Shown: positions 36,253 through 46,390, counted from the stretch's first letter. The stretch is 64,000 nucleotides of DNA from Candidatus Falkowbacteria bacterium S5_I03 (GCA_019248265.1 JAEHGX010000001.1:90794-154793), one strand, 5' to 3'. Notes: a model not told the origin generated them from the letters alone. A program made the numbers and translations.

Positions 36253-37117
36253 ATTGGTGAATATTTATTCGTTCAACCGTTAGAAATCTTTTTCGACCGC
36301 TTAAATCTTTGATTATTTTCAGGCGCGCCGACAGCCAAATTTTTTGCGCCTCGAGTTTGATGGGGCCAGCCTGTTCGGGATTAATTTCGCAGATTAAAAA
36401 TAGGGAGCTAGGGTTTATTTTTTTTAGCTGTTTAAATAACTGCCGATAATATTTCAAGCCATCAGGCCCGCCAGTCAGTGCTAATTCAGGCTCACGGCTG
36501 ATACTTGGTTCCTCTTTAGTTTGTTTAGGTGTTAAGTAGGGAAGATTGGCCGCGATTACTAAATGCGAATTTTTTAAAGATTTTGTCGGGATATTTTGCA
36601 GTAGATTGCTTTCCAGAAAGGCAATTTTTTCCTTTAAATTATTTACTTTAGCATTTTGGCGAGCGACAGCTAACGCCGGTTTAGAAATATCCAAACCTAA
36701 AAAACTAGAAGCATCGAAAAGCGCGCTCGTCTCTTTTTTTAGCTCGTGGGCAAGAGTGACAATAATGGCGCCGGAACCGGTGCCAATATCCAGAAAATCT
36801 AAGCCGGTTTTTTGCCGCTTGGCGTATTTTAAAATAACTTCAACCAACATCTCTGTTTCCGGGCGGGGGACTAGGACATTTTTATTAACTTTAAAATCTA
36901 AGCTATAAAATTCTTTATGGCCGATTAAATAAGCGAGCGGCCAATTAGCCAAGCGTTTTCTAGCGGCCTCCTTGAATTGTTTAATTATTGATAGGCTTAG
37001 CTTTTCGGTCTGGCGAACGATAACGAATTCCCGCGGTTTAGCCATTAAAAAAGCGAGCAGAGTTTCGGCTTCAGCTTGAGGAAGTTTTGATTCTTGGATT
37101 AGTTCCCGGATGTTCAT
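36251..37117 (-). CDS. prmC: Release factor glutamine methyltransferase
   Basis: Methylates the Gln of the GGQ motif in release factors. SAM-binding DIGTGSGAI and the preceding VPRPETE motif are clear. The substrate motif reads NLPY instead of the usual NPPY. At 288 residues the length is normal. Its start overlaps the prfA stop by the ATGA arrangement (37114-37117), so the enzyme and its substrate gene are translationally coupled. Confidence 0.94.
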   Translation of the reverse strand: MNIRELIQESKLPQAEAETLLAFLMAKPREFVIVRQTEKLSLSIIKQFKEAARKRLANWPLAYLIGHKEFYSLDFKVNKNVLVPRPETEMLVEVILKYAKRQKTGLDFLDIGTGSGAIIVTLAHELKKETSALFDASSFLGLDISKPALAVARQNAKVNNLKEKIAFLESNLLQNIPTKSLKNSHLVIAANLPYLTPKQTKEEPSISREPELALTGGPDGLKYYRQLFKQLKKINPSSLFLICEINPEQAGPIKLEAQKIWLSARLKIIKDLSGRKRFLTVERINIHQ

Positions 37118-38169
37118 GATTTTGCGGCGTCGCTTTCGGCTTTAGCGGCCTTTTTAAGAGAAGTGACAATTTCGCCGATTTCACCATCCATAATTCTGGT
37201 AATGCTGTGCCATGATTCGTTAATGCGGTGATCAGTTACTCGGTCTTGAGGAAAATTATAAGTTCTGATTTTATCGGAGCGGTCGCCGCCGCCGACTTGA
37301 TTTTTACGAGCGCTGGATTCATTAGCCATTCTTTCTTCTTCCTGTTTGGCTAAAATACGAGAGCGTAAAACCTGAAGCGCCTTTTCTTTATTTTGGTGCT
37401 GTGATTTTTGGTCTTGGCAGCTGACAATAATGCCGGTCGGAATATGCAAAACTCGGATGGCGGAGTAGGTAGTATTAACGCTTTGGCCACCCGGACCGCT
37501 TGAACAAAAGGTATCGATGCGAATATCGGCAGCTTTGATTTCAATATCCACTTCTTCGGCTTCCGGTAAAACAACGACCGTAGCGGTTGAGGTATGAACG
37601 CGGCCTTGTTTTTCAGTTTCAGGAACGCGCTGAACTCGATGGGTACCAGCCTCAAATTTCAATAAGCCATAAGCCCCCTCGCCTTTAACGGTAAAGATTA
37701 TTTCTTTATAACCGCCGATGCCTAAAACGCTTGAATCAATTAGTTCCATTTTCCAGCCTTGGCGTTCGCAGTAACGGGCATACATTCTAAATAGGTCGCC
37801 GGCAAACAAAGCGGCTTCATCGCCTCCGGCTCCGGCGCGGATTTCCAAAATAGCATTTTTTTTATCATTGGGGCTCGACGGATTTATTTCTTCATCCAAC
37901 TCTTCTTTTAATTTTTCAGCCCTGGCTTCCAGGCCGCCCAGTTCTTCTTCAGCCATCGCTTTTAATTCTTGGTCGCCGCTGGCGATTATCTCTTTGTCTT
38001 GAGAGATGTTGGCGTTTATTTTTTCCAGTTCGTTTATCAAGCTAAGCGCTCTTTTAAGACCGGCATGCTCTTGCGATATTTTTATCATTTTGTCCTTGTC
38101 TTTTCCTAGGTCGGGATTCGATAATTCTTGTTCCAGTTCCGTAAATTTTTGTTTGATATTTTCGTACAT
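37114..38169 (-). CDS. prfA: Peptide chain release factor 1
   Basis: Terminates translation at UAA and UAG. The GGQ loop (SSGPGGQSVNTT) is intact, and the codon-recognition PxT motif reads PET in VQRVPETEKQGRVHTS. At 351 residues it has normal RF1 length. prmC follows with a 4-bp overlap. A -10-like TATAAT lies upstream on the minus strand near 38235. Confidence 0.96.
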   Translation of the reverse strand: MYENIKQKFTELEQELSNPDLGKDKDKMIKISQEHAGLKRALSLINELEKINANISQDKEIIASGDQELKAMAEEELGGLEARAEKLKEELDEEINPSSPNDKKNAILEIRAGAGGDEAALFAGDLFRMYARYCERQGWKMELIDSSVLGIGGYKEIIFTVKGEGAYGLLKFEAGTHRVQRVPETEKQGRVHTSTATVVVLPEAEEVDIEIKAADIRIDTFCSSGPGGQSVNTTYSAIRVLHIPTGIIVSCQDQKSQHQNKEKALQVLRSRILAKQEEERMANESSARKNQVGGGDRSDKIRTYNFPQDRVTDHRINESWHSITRIMDGEIGEIVTSLKKAAKAESDAAKS

Positions 38170-38217
38170 ATTTTTATAAATAGCTTTAGTTAACTCTAAA
38201 ATCTTGGTTTAGCTAAC

Positions 38218-38284
38218 AAAAAAGCAATCAATTATAATTATTTTAGCACGAATATGCTCAATAATTAAGGCTGATTGCTTTTTT
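38218..38284 (-). terminator. Terminator of rpmE
   Basis: A long hairpin with outer stem AAAAAGCAATCA/TGATTGCTTTTT and inner AT-rich pairing, ending in the T run on the minus strand just after the L31 stop. It overlaps the probable prfA promoter. Confidence 0.75.
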
Positions 38285-38292
38285 GGCTTTTG

Positions 38293-38625
38293 CTATTTTT
38301 TATTCAGAGTAACTTGAGCGATTTTTTTAATATCTTTGGTCTTAACAACAACTTCTTTTTTGGCTCTTTCAACGGCTCTCTTAGCGCGTTTAACCTTCTT
38401 GCCTTTTTGATCGCCATCAGTACCCTTAGCGGAGACTTTAGCTTCAAATTTTTCAACGCGGCGAGCGGTGTCAACTAATTTTTGTTTGCCGGTATAGAAA
38501 GGATGACAAGCGGAACAAAGTTCAACTTTAATTTCCGGTTCAGTAGAGCCGGTTGTAAAACTATTGCCGCAAACACAGGTTACCTTGCAGTCTGAGTAAT
38601 ACTTAGGATGGATATTGCTTTTCAT
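38293..38625 (-). CDS. rpmE: Ribosomal protein L31, zinc-binding form with basic extension
   Basis: [10 protein letters not shown] and the zinc ligands CKVTCVCGN and [13 protein letters not shown] identify L31 of the C+ type. The first 65 residues are the ribosomal protein; the remaining 45 form a very basic tail ([13 protein letters not shown]) that is longer than in model bacteria. The divergent region 38626-38774 contains promoters for this gene and the flippase cluster. Confidence 0.93.
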   Translation of the reverse strand: MKSNIHPKYYSDCKVTCVCGNSFTTGSTEPEIKVELCSACHPFYTGKQKLVDTARRVEKFEAKVSAKGTDGDQKGKKVKRAKRAVERAKKEVVVKTKDIKKIAQVTLNKK

Positions 38626-38774
38626 ACGTGAAAATAAAAAAATTTTATCGATTTTAAATAAAATTTCATCTATTAGTTATCTTTATTTTATGGTATTATT
38701 ATGCTATCATAACTTTTAAATTTAATCAATAGCTGTCTGATAGGCATTGTCCCCGTTACCAGAAGCCTCTTTTT

Positions 38775-40208
38775 ATGCCAAAAATACATAATATTGCTAA
38801 AAATACATCATATTTGACATTGGCCTTGATTATGCAGAAGGTCATTTCTTTTGCCTATTTTACGCTTTTAGCTCGTTATTTGGGGCCAGCAGACTTAGGG
38901 AAGTATTATTTTGCCATTTCATTTACGACTATTTTTGCGATTTTTATTGATTTGGGCTTTGCTAATGTTTTGACTAGGGAAATCGCCAAGGACCAGTCTA
39001 GGGCTCAGCGTCTCCTAGGCAATGTCTTGGGTCTAAAATTACCCCTCGCCTTAATTTCTATTCTGGCTGTTCTGGGACTAATTAATATTCTTCATTACGA
39101 CCCCTTTGTTAAAATATTGGTTTATATTTCTTGCATCTCCATGGTTTTGGATTCCTTTACTTTAACCTTTTTTTCCACGGCTCGCGGTTTTCATAATTTG
39201 AAATACGAGAGCATCTCTTCGGTCGTTTTTCAAGTTATCGTTCTAGTTTTGGGCTACGGTGCCTTACTTTTGGGCGCCGGTTTAATTCCGGCTATGGCCG
39301 CGCTTGTTCTCGCCAGTCTTTTTAATTTTAGTTATTCTCTTGGCATCGTCGTCCGTAAGCTAAAGATTGCGGTTAAAATAATTTATGATAAGCCGATTAT
39401 CAGACATATTATTGATATCAGTTGGCCTTTTGCTCTTTTTGCCGTTTTCCAAAGATTATATACCTATTTAGATTCGGTCTTGTTGGCTTTTTTTGCGGGC
39501 GATGTTCAAGTAGGCATCTACCAGATTGCTTTTAAAATAATTTTTGCTTTGCAGTTTTTACCCATGGCCTTTACCGCTTCGCTTTACCCGGCCATGAGTT
39601 CTTATTGGCAAAACAATAGACAGCAGCTAGTAATTTCTTTCGAGCGGGCTTTAAATTATTTAAGCATTATTTCTTGGCCGCTCATTATTGGTGTTTTGTT
39701 ATTAGCCGACAAGATAGTTTTGCTGTTTAAATCAGGGTTTAGCACGGCCGTTTTGCCTTTGCAGATATCGATGGTTTCTTTGTTTTTTATTTTTATAAAT
39801 TTTCCCATCGGCGCCTTGCTTAATGCTTGCGACCGTCAACGGCGCAACACGCTTAATATGGGAATTGTTGCCGCCTTCAGCGTTATTTTAAATTTTATTT
39901 TAATTCCGCGTTTCCAGGCGGTTGGCGCCAGCATTACCGTGCTTTTAAGCAACCTCTTAATGTTTATTTTGGGATTAGCGGCCATTAGCAAAATTATTGA
40001 TTATCGGCCGTTTAAAAATTTAATGGTGTTGTTAAAATCTTTGGCTGCCGCCGGAATTATGGGCGCTTTAATCTTTTTTGGCAAAGAGTATGTTCATATT
40101 TTAATTTTGATTCCTACGGGCGGGATTTTATATTTTTATTTTTTATATTTGTTTGGCGGTTTCAAAAAAGAAGATATCGGCAGTGTTTTAAAATCGTTTA
40201 AGCTATGA
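38775..40208 (+). CDS. Polysaccharide flippase (Wzx-like, MOP superfamily)
   Basis: A 477-residue, about 12-14 TM transporter expected to flip lipid-linked oligosaccharides. The N-terminal NTSYLTLALIMQKVISF and the following ARYLGPADLGKYYFA are typical of Polysacc_synt proteins. Its TGA stop overlaps the next ATG (ATGA at 40205-40208), so it is coupled to the glycosyltransferase. Confidence 0.93.
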   Translation: MPKIHNIAKNTSYLTLALIMQKVISFAYFTLLARYLGPADLGKYYFAISFTTIFAIFIDLGFANVLTREIAKDQSRAQRLLGNVLGLKLPLALISILAVLGLINILHYDPFVKILVYISCISMVLDSFTLTFFSTARGFHNLKYESISSVVFQVIVLVLGYGALLLGAGLIPAMAALVLASLFNFSYSLGIVVRKLKIAVKIIYDKPIIRHIIDISWPFALFAVFQRLYTYLDSVLLAFFAGDVQVGIYQIAFKIIFALQFLPMAFTASLYPAMSSYWQNNRQQLVISFERALNYLSIISWPLIIGVLLLADKIVLLFKSGFSTAVLPLQISMVSLFFIFINFPIGALLNACDRQRRNTLNMGIVAAFSVILNFILIPRFQAVGASITVLLSNLLMFILGLAAISKIIDYRPFKNLMVLLKSLAAAGIMGALIFFGKEYVHILILIPTGGILYFYFLYLFGGFKKEDIGSVLKSFKL

Positions 40209-41284
40209 AAACCTTACTTTTAACTTTAGAATTTCCGCCTTTTAAAGGCGGGGTAGCTAATTATTATGCCAATCTGGTTAAGTATTGGCCTTGGGAGGAA
40301 AAGATTGAAGTGATTAACAATAATCAAGGAGCTTTGCTTAAAAAAGGCGTTTTTGCTTGGCGCGGGGTTATCGGTAAAATTCTCCGTCGTCAAAAAAATG
40401 CCGGTTTCGATTATCTTTTAGCTGGTCATATTTTGCCATTAGGAACGGCCGCTTATTTAGCTTCTAGAATAAAGCCTTTTAAATATGGTATTATTCTCCA
40501 CGGTTTAGATTTTTCTAACAGTATTGCTTATTTTCGCAAACGTTTTTTAACCCGCTTAATCTTGGGAGGAGCCGATAAAATAATCTGCGCTAATTCCAGA
40601 GTCGCGCAGCTGGTTATTAATTTTAATCCTAGCTGGGAATTTAAAGTCAGAGTTGTTAATCCGGGCATTGAACCGCTTGCCTTATTGTCTAATTCTCAGA
40701 AAGTACAAAAATTAAGAGATAGCTTTCGTTTAGAAGACTCCTTTACTTTGTTGACTATCGGCCGCTTAACTTTAAGGAAAGGGGTAGATGCGGTGATTAA
40801 TTCTTTTTCTGATATTGAAGTCCAGCAGTTAAGACCAAAATATTTTATTATTGGTAGTGGCGAGCAAGAGAAATACTTACGGGATTTGGCCAAAAGTTCG
40901 CCGCTCTCCGATCGGATTATGTTTTTAGGAGAGTTATCCGAAGTTGATAAATGGAATTGGCTTCAGGCCTGCGACGCTTTTATTATGCCCGCGCGCGAAA
41001 TAGGCGGAGATTTTGAAGGTTTTGGAATTGTTTATTTAGAAGCTAATTTGGCGGGCAAACCGGTTATTGCCGGAAATTCGGGCGGCGTAAAAGACGCGGT
41101 TAAGCATTTAGTGAGCGGTCTTTTAGTTAATCCCAATAATCCGTCAGAAATTAAAGAGGCAATTATTAAACTGGCTAAAGATAAAGATTTGCGCCAGGAA
41201 CTGGGTGCCAGAGGCAGAAGCCGCGCGCAGACGGAATTCAATTGGGATGCTCAAGCTAAAAAATTGTGTCAATTTATTAAATAA
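40205..41284 (+). CDS. Family 4 glycosyltransferase
   Basis: A GT-B transferase of 359 residues. The start LEFPPFKGGVANYYANL binds the acceptor side, the middle has TIGRLTLRKGVD, and the donor site contains FEGFGIVYLEANLAGKPVIAGNSGG with the paired Glu. It lies in the flippase cluster and should contribute to the same glycan. Confidence 0.9.
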   Translation: MKTLLLTLEFPPFKGGVANYYANLVKYWPWEEKIEVINNNQGALLKKGVFAWRGVIGKILRRQKNAGFDYLLAGHILPLGTAAYLASRIKPFKYGIILHGLDFSNSIAYFRKRFLTRLILGGADKIICANSRVAQLVINFNPSWEFKVRVVNPGIEPLALLSNSQKVQKLRDSFRLEDSFTLLTIGRLTLRKGVDAVINSFSDIEVQQLRPKYFIIGSGEQEKYLRDLAKSSPLSDRIMFLGELSEVDKWNWLQACDAFIMPAREIGGDFEGFGIVYLEANLAGKPVIAGNSGGVKDAVKHLVSGLLVNPNNPSEIKEAIIKLAKDKDLRQELGARGRSRAQTEFNWDAQAKKLCQFIK

Positions 41285-41293
41285 TAAAAAATT

Positions 41294-41992
41294 ATGATTT
41301 CGGTAATTATTCCTTTATACAATCGAGAAAAAACTATCATTAAAACTTTAAGCAGCCTGATTAATCAAACCTATCAAGACTTTGAAGTAATTATTGTTAA
41401 TGATGGCTCCAGTGATAAGTCGGAAGCCCTGGTTAGCGCTTATTTGCAGAAAGCCCAAAGTAATAATCGTTTCTTTTTCTTAAATCAAGCTAATCAAGGC
41501 GCCCCCGCCGCTCGTAATCGCGGCTTTAAAGCCTCTAAGGGGGAATTTATTGTTTTTTGCGATGCTGATGCAATTCTAGAACCGAACGCCTTGGAGATAA
41601 TGCTGGATAATTTGCAGCGGCATCCGGAAGCTAGTTACGCTTATTCTTCTTTTAATTGGGGAAGAAAATTTTTTAAACTTAATGAATTTAACCCTGAGCA
41701 ATTAAAGAGCGAACCATACATCCATTCGCTCTCACTGATTAGGCGGGAAGATTTTCCTGGTTCCGGCTGGGATGAGAACATCAAGAAATTCCAAGATTGG
41801 GATTTATGGTTGACGATGTTGGAGCATGGAAAAATTGGCCTTTGGATTCCTCAAGTTTTGTTTAAAATCCTTCCGGGCGGAACCATGAGTTCTTGGCTGC
41901 CATCATTTGCGTATAAAATGTTCCCATTTTTACCGGCAGTTAAAAAATATCAAGCGGCAATGGAAATAATAAAACAGAAACATGGCCTCTAA
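41294..41992 (+). CDS. Family 2 glycosyltransferase
   Basis: A GT-A fold transferase of 232 residues: SVIIPLYNREKTI, then IIVNDGSSD (nucleotide binding), the metal-binding FCDADA, and a C-terminal acceptor region with QDWDLWLTML. It overlaps the next gene by 11 bp. Confidence 0.92.
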   Translation: MISVIIPLYNREKTIIKTLSSLINQTYQDFEVIIVNDGSSDKSEALVSAYLQKAQSNNRFFFLNQANQGAPAARNRGFKASKGEFIVFCDADAILEPNALEIMLDNLQRHPEASYAYSSFNWGRKFFKLNEFNPEQLKSEPYIHSLSLIRREDFPGSGWDENIKKFQDWDLWLTMLEHGKIGLWIPQVLFKILPGGTMSSWLPSFAYKMFPFLPAVKKYQAAMEIIKQKHGL

Positions 41993-42455
41993 GAAAAAAA
42001 ATCTAAAATTTTTCCTGTTTGGCATTTTAGTTTTTGGAGCGCTTATCGCGCTTATTGTTTGGGCAGTTATTAAGTGGCCGCCAGTAGCTAAGCCGGCGAT
42101 AGCTGAAGTTTATCTCGGCGAACATTTAGTTAGCGTAGAAATCGCGCAGACGCCTTATCAGCTTTACCAGGGTTTAAGCAGACATCCAGAAATTTGCGCC
42201 GATTGCGGCATGCTCTTTATTTTTCCGGATTTAGATCAAAGAACCTTTGTGATGCGCGAAATGCTTTTTCCATTGGATATTGTTTTTAGCGCCCGGGGGC
42301 AAGTTGTTAAGATTTATGAAAATTTAAGACCCGAAGGCGACGACCCGCAAAATTTATATTCTAGCGAAGTTCCGGCTGATTCGGTTTTGGAAGTTAATGC
42401 CGGTCAGCTTAAAAATTGGGGAATTAAAGTTGGCGACCAATTAATAATTAAATAA
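41982..42455 (+). CDS. DUF192 protein with membrane anchor
   Basis: The N-terminal TM (about 8-30) precedes a DUF192 beta-barrel domain with YQGLSRHP, CGMLFIFP and FVMREMLFPLDIVF. The family is widespread and extracytoplasmic; its function is not firmly known. Its overlap with the GT2 gene and 2-bp spacing to the ligase place it in the polysaccharide unit. Confidence 0.88.
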   Translation: MASKKKNLKFFLFGILVFGALIALIVWAVIKWPPVAKPAIAEVYLGEHLVSVEIAQTPYQLYQGLSRHPEICADCGMLFIFPDLDQRTFVMREMLFPLDIVFSARGQVVKIYENLRPEGDDPQNLYSSEVPADSVLEVNAGQLKNWGIKVGDQLIIK

Positions 42456-42457
42456 AC

Positions 42458-43921
42458 ATGAATAAGCTCACGAAAAACATTTTAATTATTCTCGGCGTCC
42501 TCGGCGTTTTAGAAGCTTTGTCTTTTTTGGGATTTTTATTTCCGCCGCTTAACCAAATCGTATTTATGGCGCTTTTGGCGGCCACTATCGTTATCGCCGC
42601 CTATAATTTGGAAAATGGCCTGCTAATTGTTTTGCTGGAATTAATCGTCGGTTCTAAAGGCTATCTTTTTTACTTACCCTATTCGGACGGGAAAATGCTA
42701 TCTCTGCGTTTGGCTTTGTGGTCGGCATTAATGTTGATTTTTGTTGTTAAATTAATCGCCCAATTAGTTAAAAAGGGAACTAGGTCGGAATATTTGCTTC
42801 GTCTTAAAAAATTTATTTTCTGGCGGCCAGTCTCTGTTTTGGCTGTTTTTGTTTTTATCGGTCTACTTTCCGGTTTTGTTTATAAAAACGGCTTGGCTAA
42901 TATTTTTTTAGATTTTAATGCTTGGCTGTATTTTTTGATTCTGCTGCCGGCGGCTGCGCTAGATTTAAAAATAGAGAAATTAAAAGCTGTTTTTTTGGCG
43001 GGGGCCAGTTTAGTTGCCATCAAAACCTTAATTCTTTTGGGGCTATTTTCTAATGATTTCAGCTTTGCGCCGACACTTTATGCTTGGCTCCGGAAAACTT
43101 TGGTGGGCGAAATGACAACGGCTAGCGGCTGGAATCGGGTTTTTATTCAATCGCAGATTTTCCCGGTAATCGCTTATTATTTTTTTCTGTTTAAAACCGC
43201 AGCCTTCAAGAATCTGGCGGAGATGTTTAGTAGAAAAAATTGGCTTATTTTTATTTTATCCTCTTTATTTTTTGCCGCTCTGCTGATTAGCTTATCGCGC
43301 AGTTTCTGGTTTGGATTTGCGGTGGTAATTATGGCCGCTTTAATTGTTATTTGGCGCGCTTATTCATTTAAACGGGCTTTCTTGGTCGGTGTTTGGCTCT
43401 TAAGCACTGCGGCCTTGGGCATGATAATGATTGTCGCCGCGACTCCTAAGCTGATTGGTAATCTTGATAATCAATTGGCGGGACGCCTGGGGAATTCCGA
43501 AGAGGCGGCTGTTGTTTCTCGTTGGTCATTGCTGCCAGAATTGTTTAAGGAAATCAAAAAGAACCCTATCTCTGGGCAAGGTTTTGGCGCCAGCCTGACT
43601 TATATTTCCAGCGATCCGCGCGTTATTCAAAACAATCCGGACGGTCGTTATACAACCTATGCTTTTGAATGGGGCTATTTAGATATTTGGTTAAAAATCG
43701 GTATTTTGGGCCTAGGAGCTTATTTATGGCTACTTTTTGTTTTAATTAAAGCCGCGCTAATAAAAGCCAAAAAAAATCAGGGGGATTTATATCTAGGCTT
43801 GGCAGCCGCTTTGGTGTTTTTAGCCGCGCTAAATATTTTTACCCCTTATTTAAACCACCCGCTAGGTATTGGTTTTATTGTTCTTAGCTCTTGTCTAATT
43901 TGTAAAGATAGAGTATATTAA
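42458..43921 (+). CDS. O-antigen ligase/polymerase-like membrane protein
   Basis: 487 residues with about 12 TM segments. The Wzy_C/WaaL-type segment LISLSRSFWFGFAVVIM and the following outer loop (PISGQGFGASLTY) are characteristic. It probably polymerises or ligates the glycan made by this cluster onto a surface acceptor. Start is 2 bp after the DUF192 gene. Confidence 0.85.
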   Translation: MNKLTKNILIILGVLGVLEALSFLGFLFPPLNQIVFMALLAATIVIAAYNLENGLLIVLLELIVGSKGYLFYLPYSDGKMLSLRLALWSALMLIFVVKLIAQLVKKGTRSEYLLRLKKFIFWRPVSVLAVFVFIGLLSGFVYKNGLANIFLDFNAWLYFLILLPAAALDLKIEKLKAVFLAGASLVAIKTLILLGLFSNDFSFAPTLYAWLRKTLVGEMTTASGWNRVFIQSQIFPVIAYYFFLFKTAAFKNLAEMFSRKNWLIFILSSLFFAALLISLSRSFWFGFAVVIMAALIVIWRAYSFKRAFLVGVWLLSTAALGMIMIVAATPKLIGNLDNQLAGRLGNSEEAAVVSRWSLLPELFKEIKKNPISGQGFGASLTYISSDPRVIQNNPDGRYTTYAFEWGYLDIWLKIGILGLGAYLWLLFVLIKAALIKAKKNQGDLYLGLAAALVFLAALNIFTPYLNHPLGIGFIVLSSCLICKDRVY

Positions 43922-43950
43922 ACATAATTAATTTTAATAAATTAAAAATT

Positions 43951-44409
43951 ATGAATGAGCAGATAATCTCCCAAGAAGGGTATAACAAAATTAAAGATGA
44001 GCTTACCTATTTAACCACCACCAAGCGCAAGGAAATCGCGGAAAGAATAGAAAGAGCCAAGGAATTGGGGGACTTAAGCGAGAATGCTGAATACAGTGAA
44101 GCTAAAGACGCTCAAGCTTTAAACGAGGGCAAGGTTTTAGAGCTGACCAATATTTTGAAAAATGTGACTATCGTCGAAAATGGCGGTCCGAGCGGTGAAG
44201 TAGTAATGGGTTCCAAAGTGACAGTGGTGAGCGATGGCAAAGAAAAACAATACACTATTGTCAGTTTTAATGAAGCCGATCCTTTAAACGGTAAAATTTC
44301 CAACGAATCTCCTTTAGGGGTTGCTTTTTTGCACCGCCACAAAGGAGAACAGGTTGAAGTAGAAACCCCGCGGGGAATTGTAAAATATAAAATTACAAAA
44401 ATTGAATAA
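43951..44409 (+). CDS. greA: Transcription elongation factor GreA
   Basis: Rescues backtracked RNA polymerase by stimulating transcript cleavage. The N-terminal coiled coil contains the tip acidic residues in GDLSENAEYSEAKDAQ, and the C-terminal FKBP-like domain has SPLGVAFLHRHKGEQVEV. At 152 residues it is standard length. lysS follows at 7 bp. Confidence 0.96.
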   Translation: MNEQIISQEGYNKIKDELTYLTTTKRKEIAERIERAKELGDLSENAEYSEAKDAQALNEGKVLELTNILKNVTIVENGGPSGEVVMGSKVTVVSDGKEKQYTIVSFNEADPLNGKISNESPLGVAFLHRHKGEQVEVETPRGIVKYKITKIE

Positions 44410-44416
44410 AAATTAT

Positions 44417-45928
44417 ATGTCTGCCGCTAAAAGTCAAGAACAACAACAAGACGAATCCGGAAAAATCAGCGAGCGCGAAGAACGTTTAAAAAAATTAAGC
44501 GAGCTTAAGGCTAAGGGACTGAATCCCTATCCGGCTAAGACAATCAGAGATAAAAATACCGCTGAAGTTTTAGAGTCTTTTGATAAATTAGCCGCGGACC
44601 AGAACGTTGTTAATGTCGCCGGCCGTCTGCGCAGCGTCCGCAGCCATGGCAATTTAACCTTTGTAGATTTAGAGGATGAAAGCGGACGTTTGCAAATCGC
44701 TTTGTCTAAGAAAGAATTGGGCGATGAGGGCTATAAAAATTTTGTAAAACTAATTGATAACGGTGATTTTATTCAAGTTGCCGGTGTCGCTTTTTTAACA
44801 CACAAAGGTGAACAGAGCCTGATGGCCAAGAGTTGGAATATTTTAACTAAAGCTTTAAGACCGATTCCCGATGCTTGGTATGGTTTGAAAGATGATGATG
44901 ACCGGTATCGCAAACGTTATTTAGATTTAATTTTATCTCCGGAAACACGGGAGATGTTTCGTAAGAAAGCAAAGTTTTGGGAAGTGACCAGAAATTTTTT
45001 GAAGGCGCGCGGTTTTTTTGAAATTGAAACCCCGACCTTAGAAACAACCACTGGCGGCGCTGAAGCCAATCCTTTTAAGACTCATCATGATGATTATGAT
45101 TTGGATGTGTTCTTGCGCATCTCTGTCGGCGAACTTTGGCAGAAGCGTTTAATGGCCGCCGGCTATGAAAAAACTTTTGAAATTGGACGCGTTTATCGCA
45201 ATGAAGGTTCCAGCCCTGACCATTTGCAGGAATTTACCAACATGGAATTTTATATGGCTTATGCCGATTATGAAGTTGGGATGAAAGTCGTTCAAGATTT
45301 ATATCAAGAGATTGCGCTTAAAGTTTTTGGTAAAACAAAATTTACGACTAAAGGAATGGAATATGACTTAGCCGGTGATTGGGCGCGTTTGGATTATCGG
45401 GCAGAAGTTTTACGCCAGACGGGAATTGACGTTTTAAAAGCAACGGAAGCGGAAATGAAAGCTAAGTTGGAAGAATTGCAAGTTAAATATGAAGGCGATA
45501 ATCGTGAACGTTTGACCGATACTCTTTGGAAATATTGCCGTAAGACAATTGCCGGTCCGGTATTTTTAATCAATCACCCAAAATTAGTTTCACCTTTATC
45601 TAAAGCCAAGACTGACAACCCGGAATTAACCGAACGCTTTCAAATTATTATTGCCGGCAGTGAAATGGGGAATGGCTTTTCCGAATTAAACGACCCGGTT
45701 GACCAATATAATCGCTTTGCTTTGCAACAGAAATTAATTGATCGGGGTGATAAGGAGGCAATGATGCCTGATTGGGAGTTTGTGGAGATGCTGGAATATG
45801 GCATGCCGCCAACTTGCGGTTTTGGTTTCGGTGAACGCTTGTTTGCTTTTATGATGGATAAGCCAATTAGGGAAACAACTTTGTTTCCGCTGATGCGGCC
45901 GAAAATAGAAGCTGAAGATATTAAATAA
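44417..45928 (+). CDS. lysS: Lysyl-tRNA synthetase, class II
   Basis: The N-terminal OB-fold (VNVAGRLRSVRSHGNLTFVDL) and class II core are complete: motif 1 around ARGFFEIETPTLE, motif 2 RVYRNEGSSPDHLQEFTNMEFY, motif 3 GFGFGERLFAFMM with PIRETTLFPLMRP. The ATG at 44417 is preferred over an in-frame TTG at 44402 inside greA. Length is 503 residues. Confidence 0.96.
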   Translation: MSAAKSQEQQQDESGKISEREERLKKLSELKAKGLNPYPAKTIRDKNTAEVLESFDKLAADQNVVNVAGRLRSVRSHGNLTFVDLEDESGRLQIALSKKELGDEGYKNFVKLIDNGDFIQVAGVAFLTHKGEQSLMAKSWNILTKALRPIPDAWYGLKDDDDRYRKRYLDLILSPETREMFRKKAKFWEVTRNFLKARGFFEIETPTLETTTGGAEANPFKTHHDDYDLDVFLRISVGELWQKRLMAAGYEKTFEIGRVYRNEGSSPDHLQEFTNMEFYMAYADYEVGMKVVQDLYQEIALKVFGKTKFTTKGMEYDLAGDWARLDYRAEVLRQTGIDVLKATEAEMKAKLEELQVKYEGDNRERLTDTLWKYCRKTIAGPVFLINHPKLVSPLSKAKTDNPELTERFQIIIAGSEMGNGFSELNDPVDQYNRFALQQKLIDRGDKEAMMPDWEFVEMLEYGMPPTCGFGFGERLFAFMMDKPIRETTLFPLMRPKIEAEDIK

Positions 45929-45929
45929 A

Positions 45930-46385
45930 ATGCGTCTTTGGAGCTTATCCCCTAAATATTTAGATCGACAAGGACTTTTAGCCGTTTGGCGGGAAGCTCT
46001 TTTAGCCAAAAAAGTTTTAGAAGGGAAGACTAAGGGTTATAGAAACCATCCGCAACTGGAACGATTTAAGGAACAGCAATATCCGCTTGACCACCTTAAT
46101 TTTTACCTTCAGGGAATTTATGAGGAAGCGCTTAGTCGTGGCTATAAATTTGAAAAGGAAAAAATCGGGCTCTTGAAAAAAAATATAGAAAAGATTAAAG
46201 TAAGCACGGGTCAGATTAAATATGAATTTGAGCATTTACTGAAAAAGTTGGAAGTGCGAGATGCTAAGAGATTCACCGAGCTAAAAAAAATATTAGAGCT
46301 GGAAGTACACTCATTATTTAAAGTTGAGATTGGCTCGGTGGCGACTTGGGAGAAGGTTATTAAAAAGTTAAAAGAAATTAAATAA
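45930..46385 (+). CDS. Pyrimidine-dimer DNA glycosylase-like protein (Pyr_excise family)
   Basis: MRLWSLSPKYLDRQGLLAVW and GKTKGYRNHPQLERF match the bacterial branch of the T4 endonuclease V-like family, which starts repair of UV dimers. At 151 residues it has the right length. It starts one base after the lysS stop. The activity is inferred from family resemblance only. Confidence 0.8.
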   Translation: MRLWSLSPKYLDRQGLLAVWREALLAKKVLEGKTKGYRNHPQLERFKEQQYPLDHLNFYLQGIYEEALSRGYKFEKEKIGLLKKNIEKIKVSTGQIKYEFEHLLKKLEVRDAKRFTELKKILELEVHSLFKVEIGSVATWEKVIKKLKEIK

Positions 46386-46390
46386 GATAT

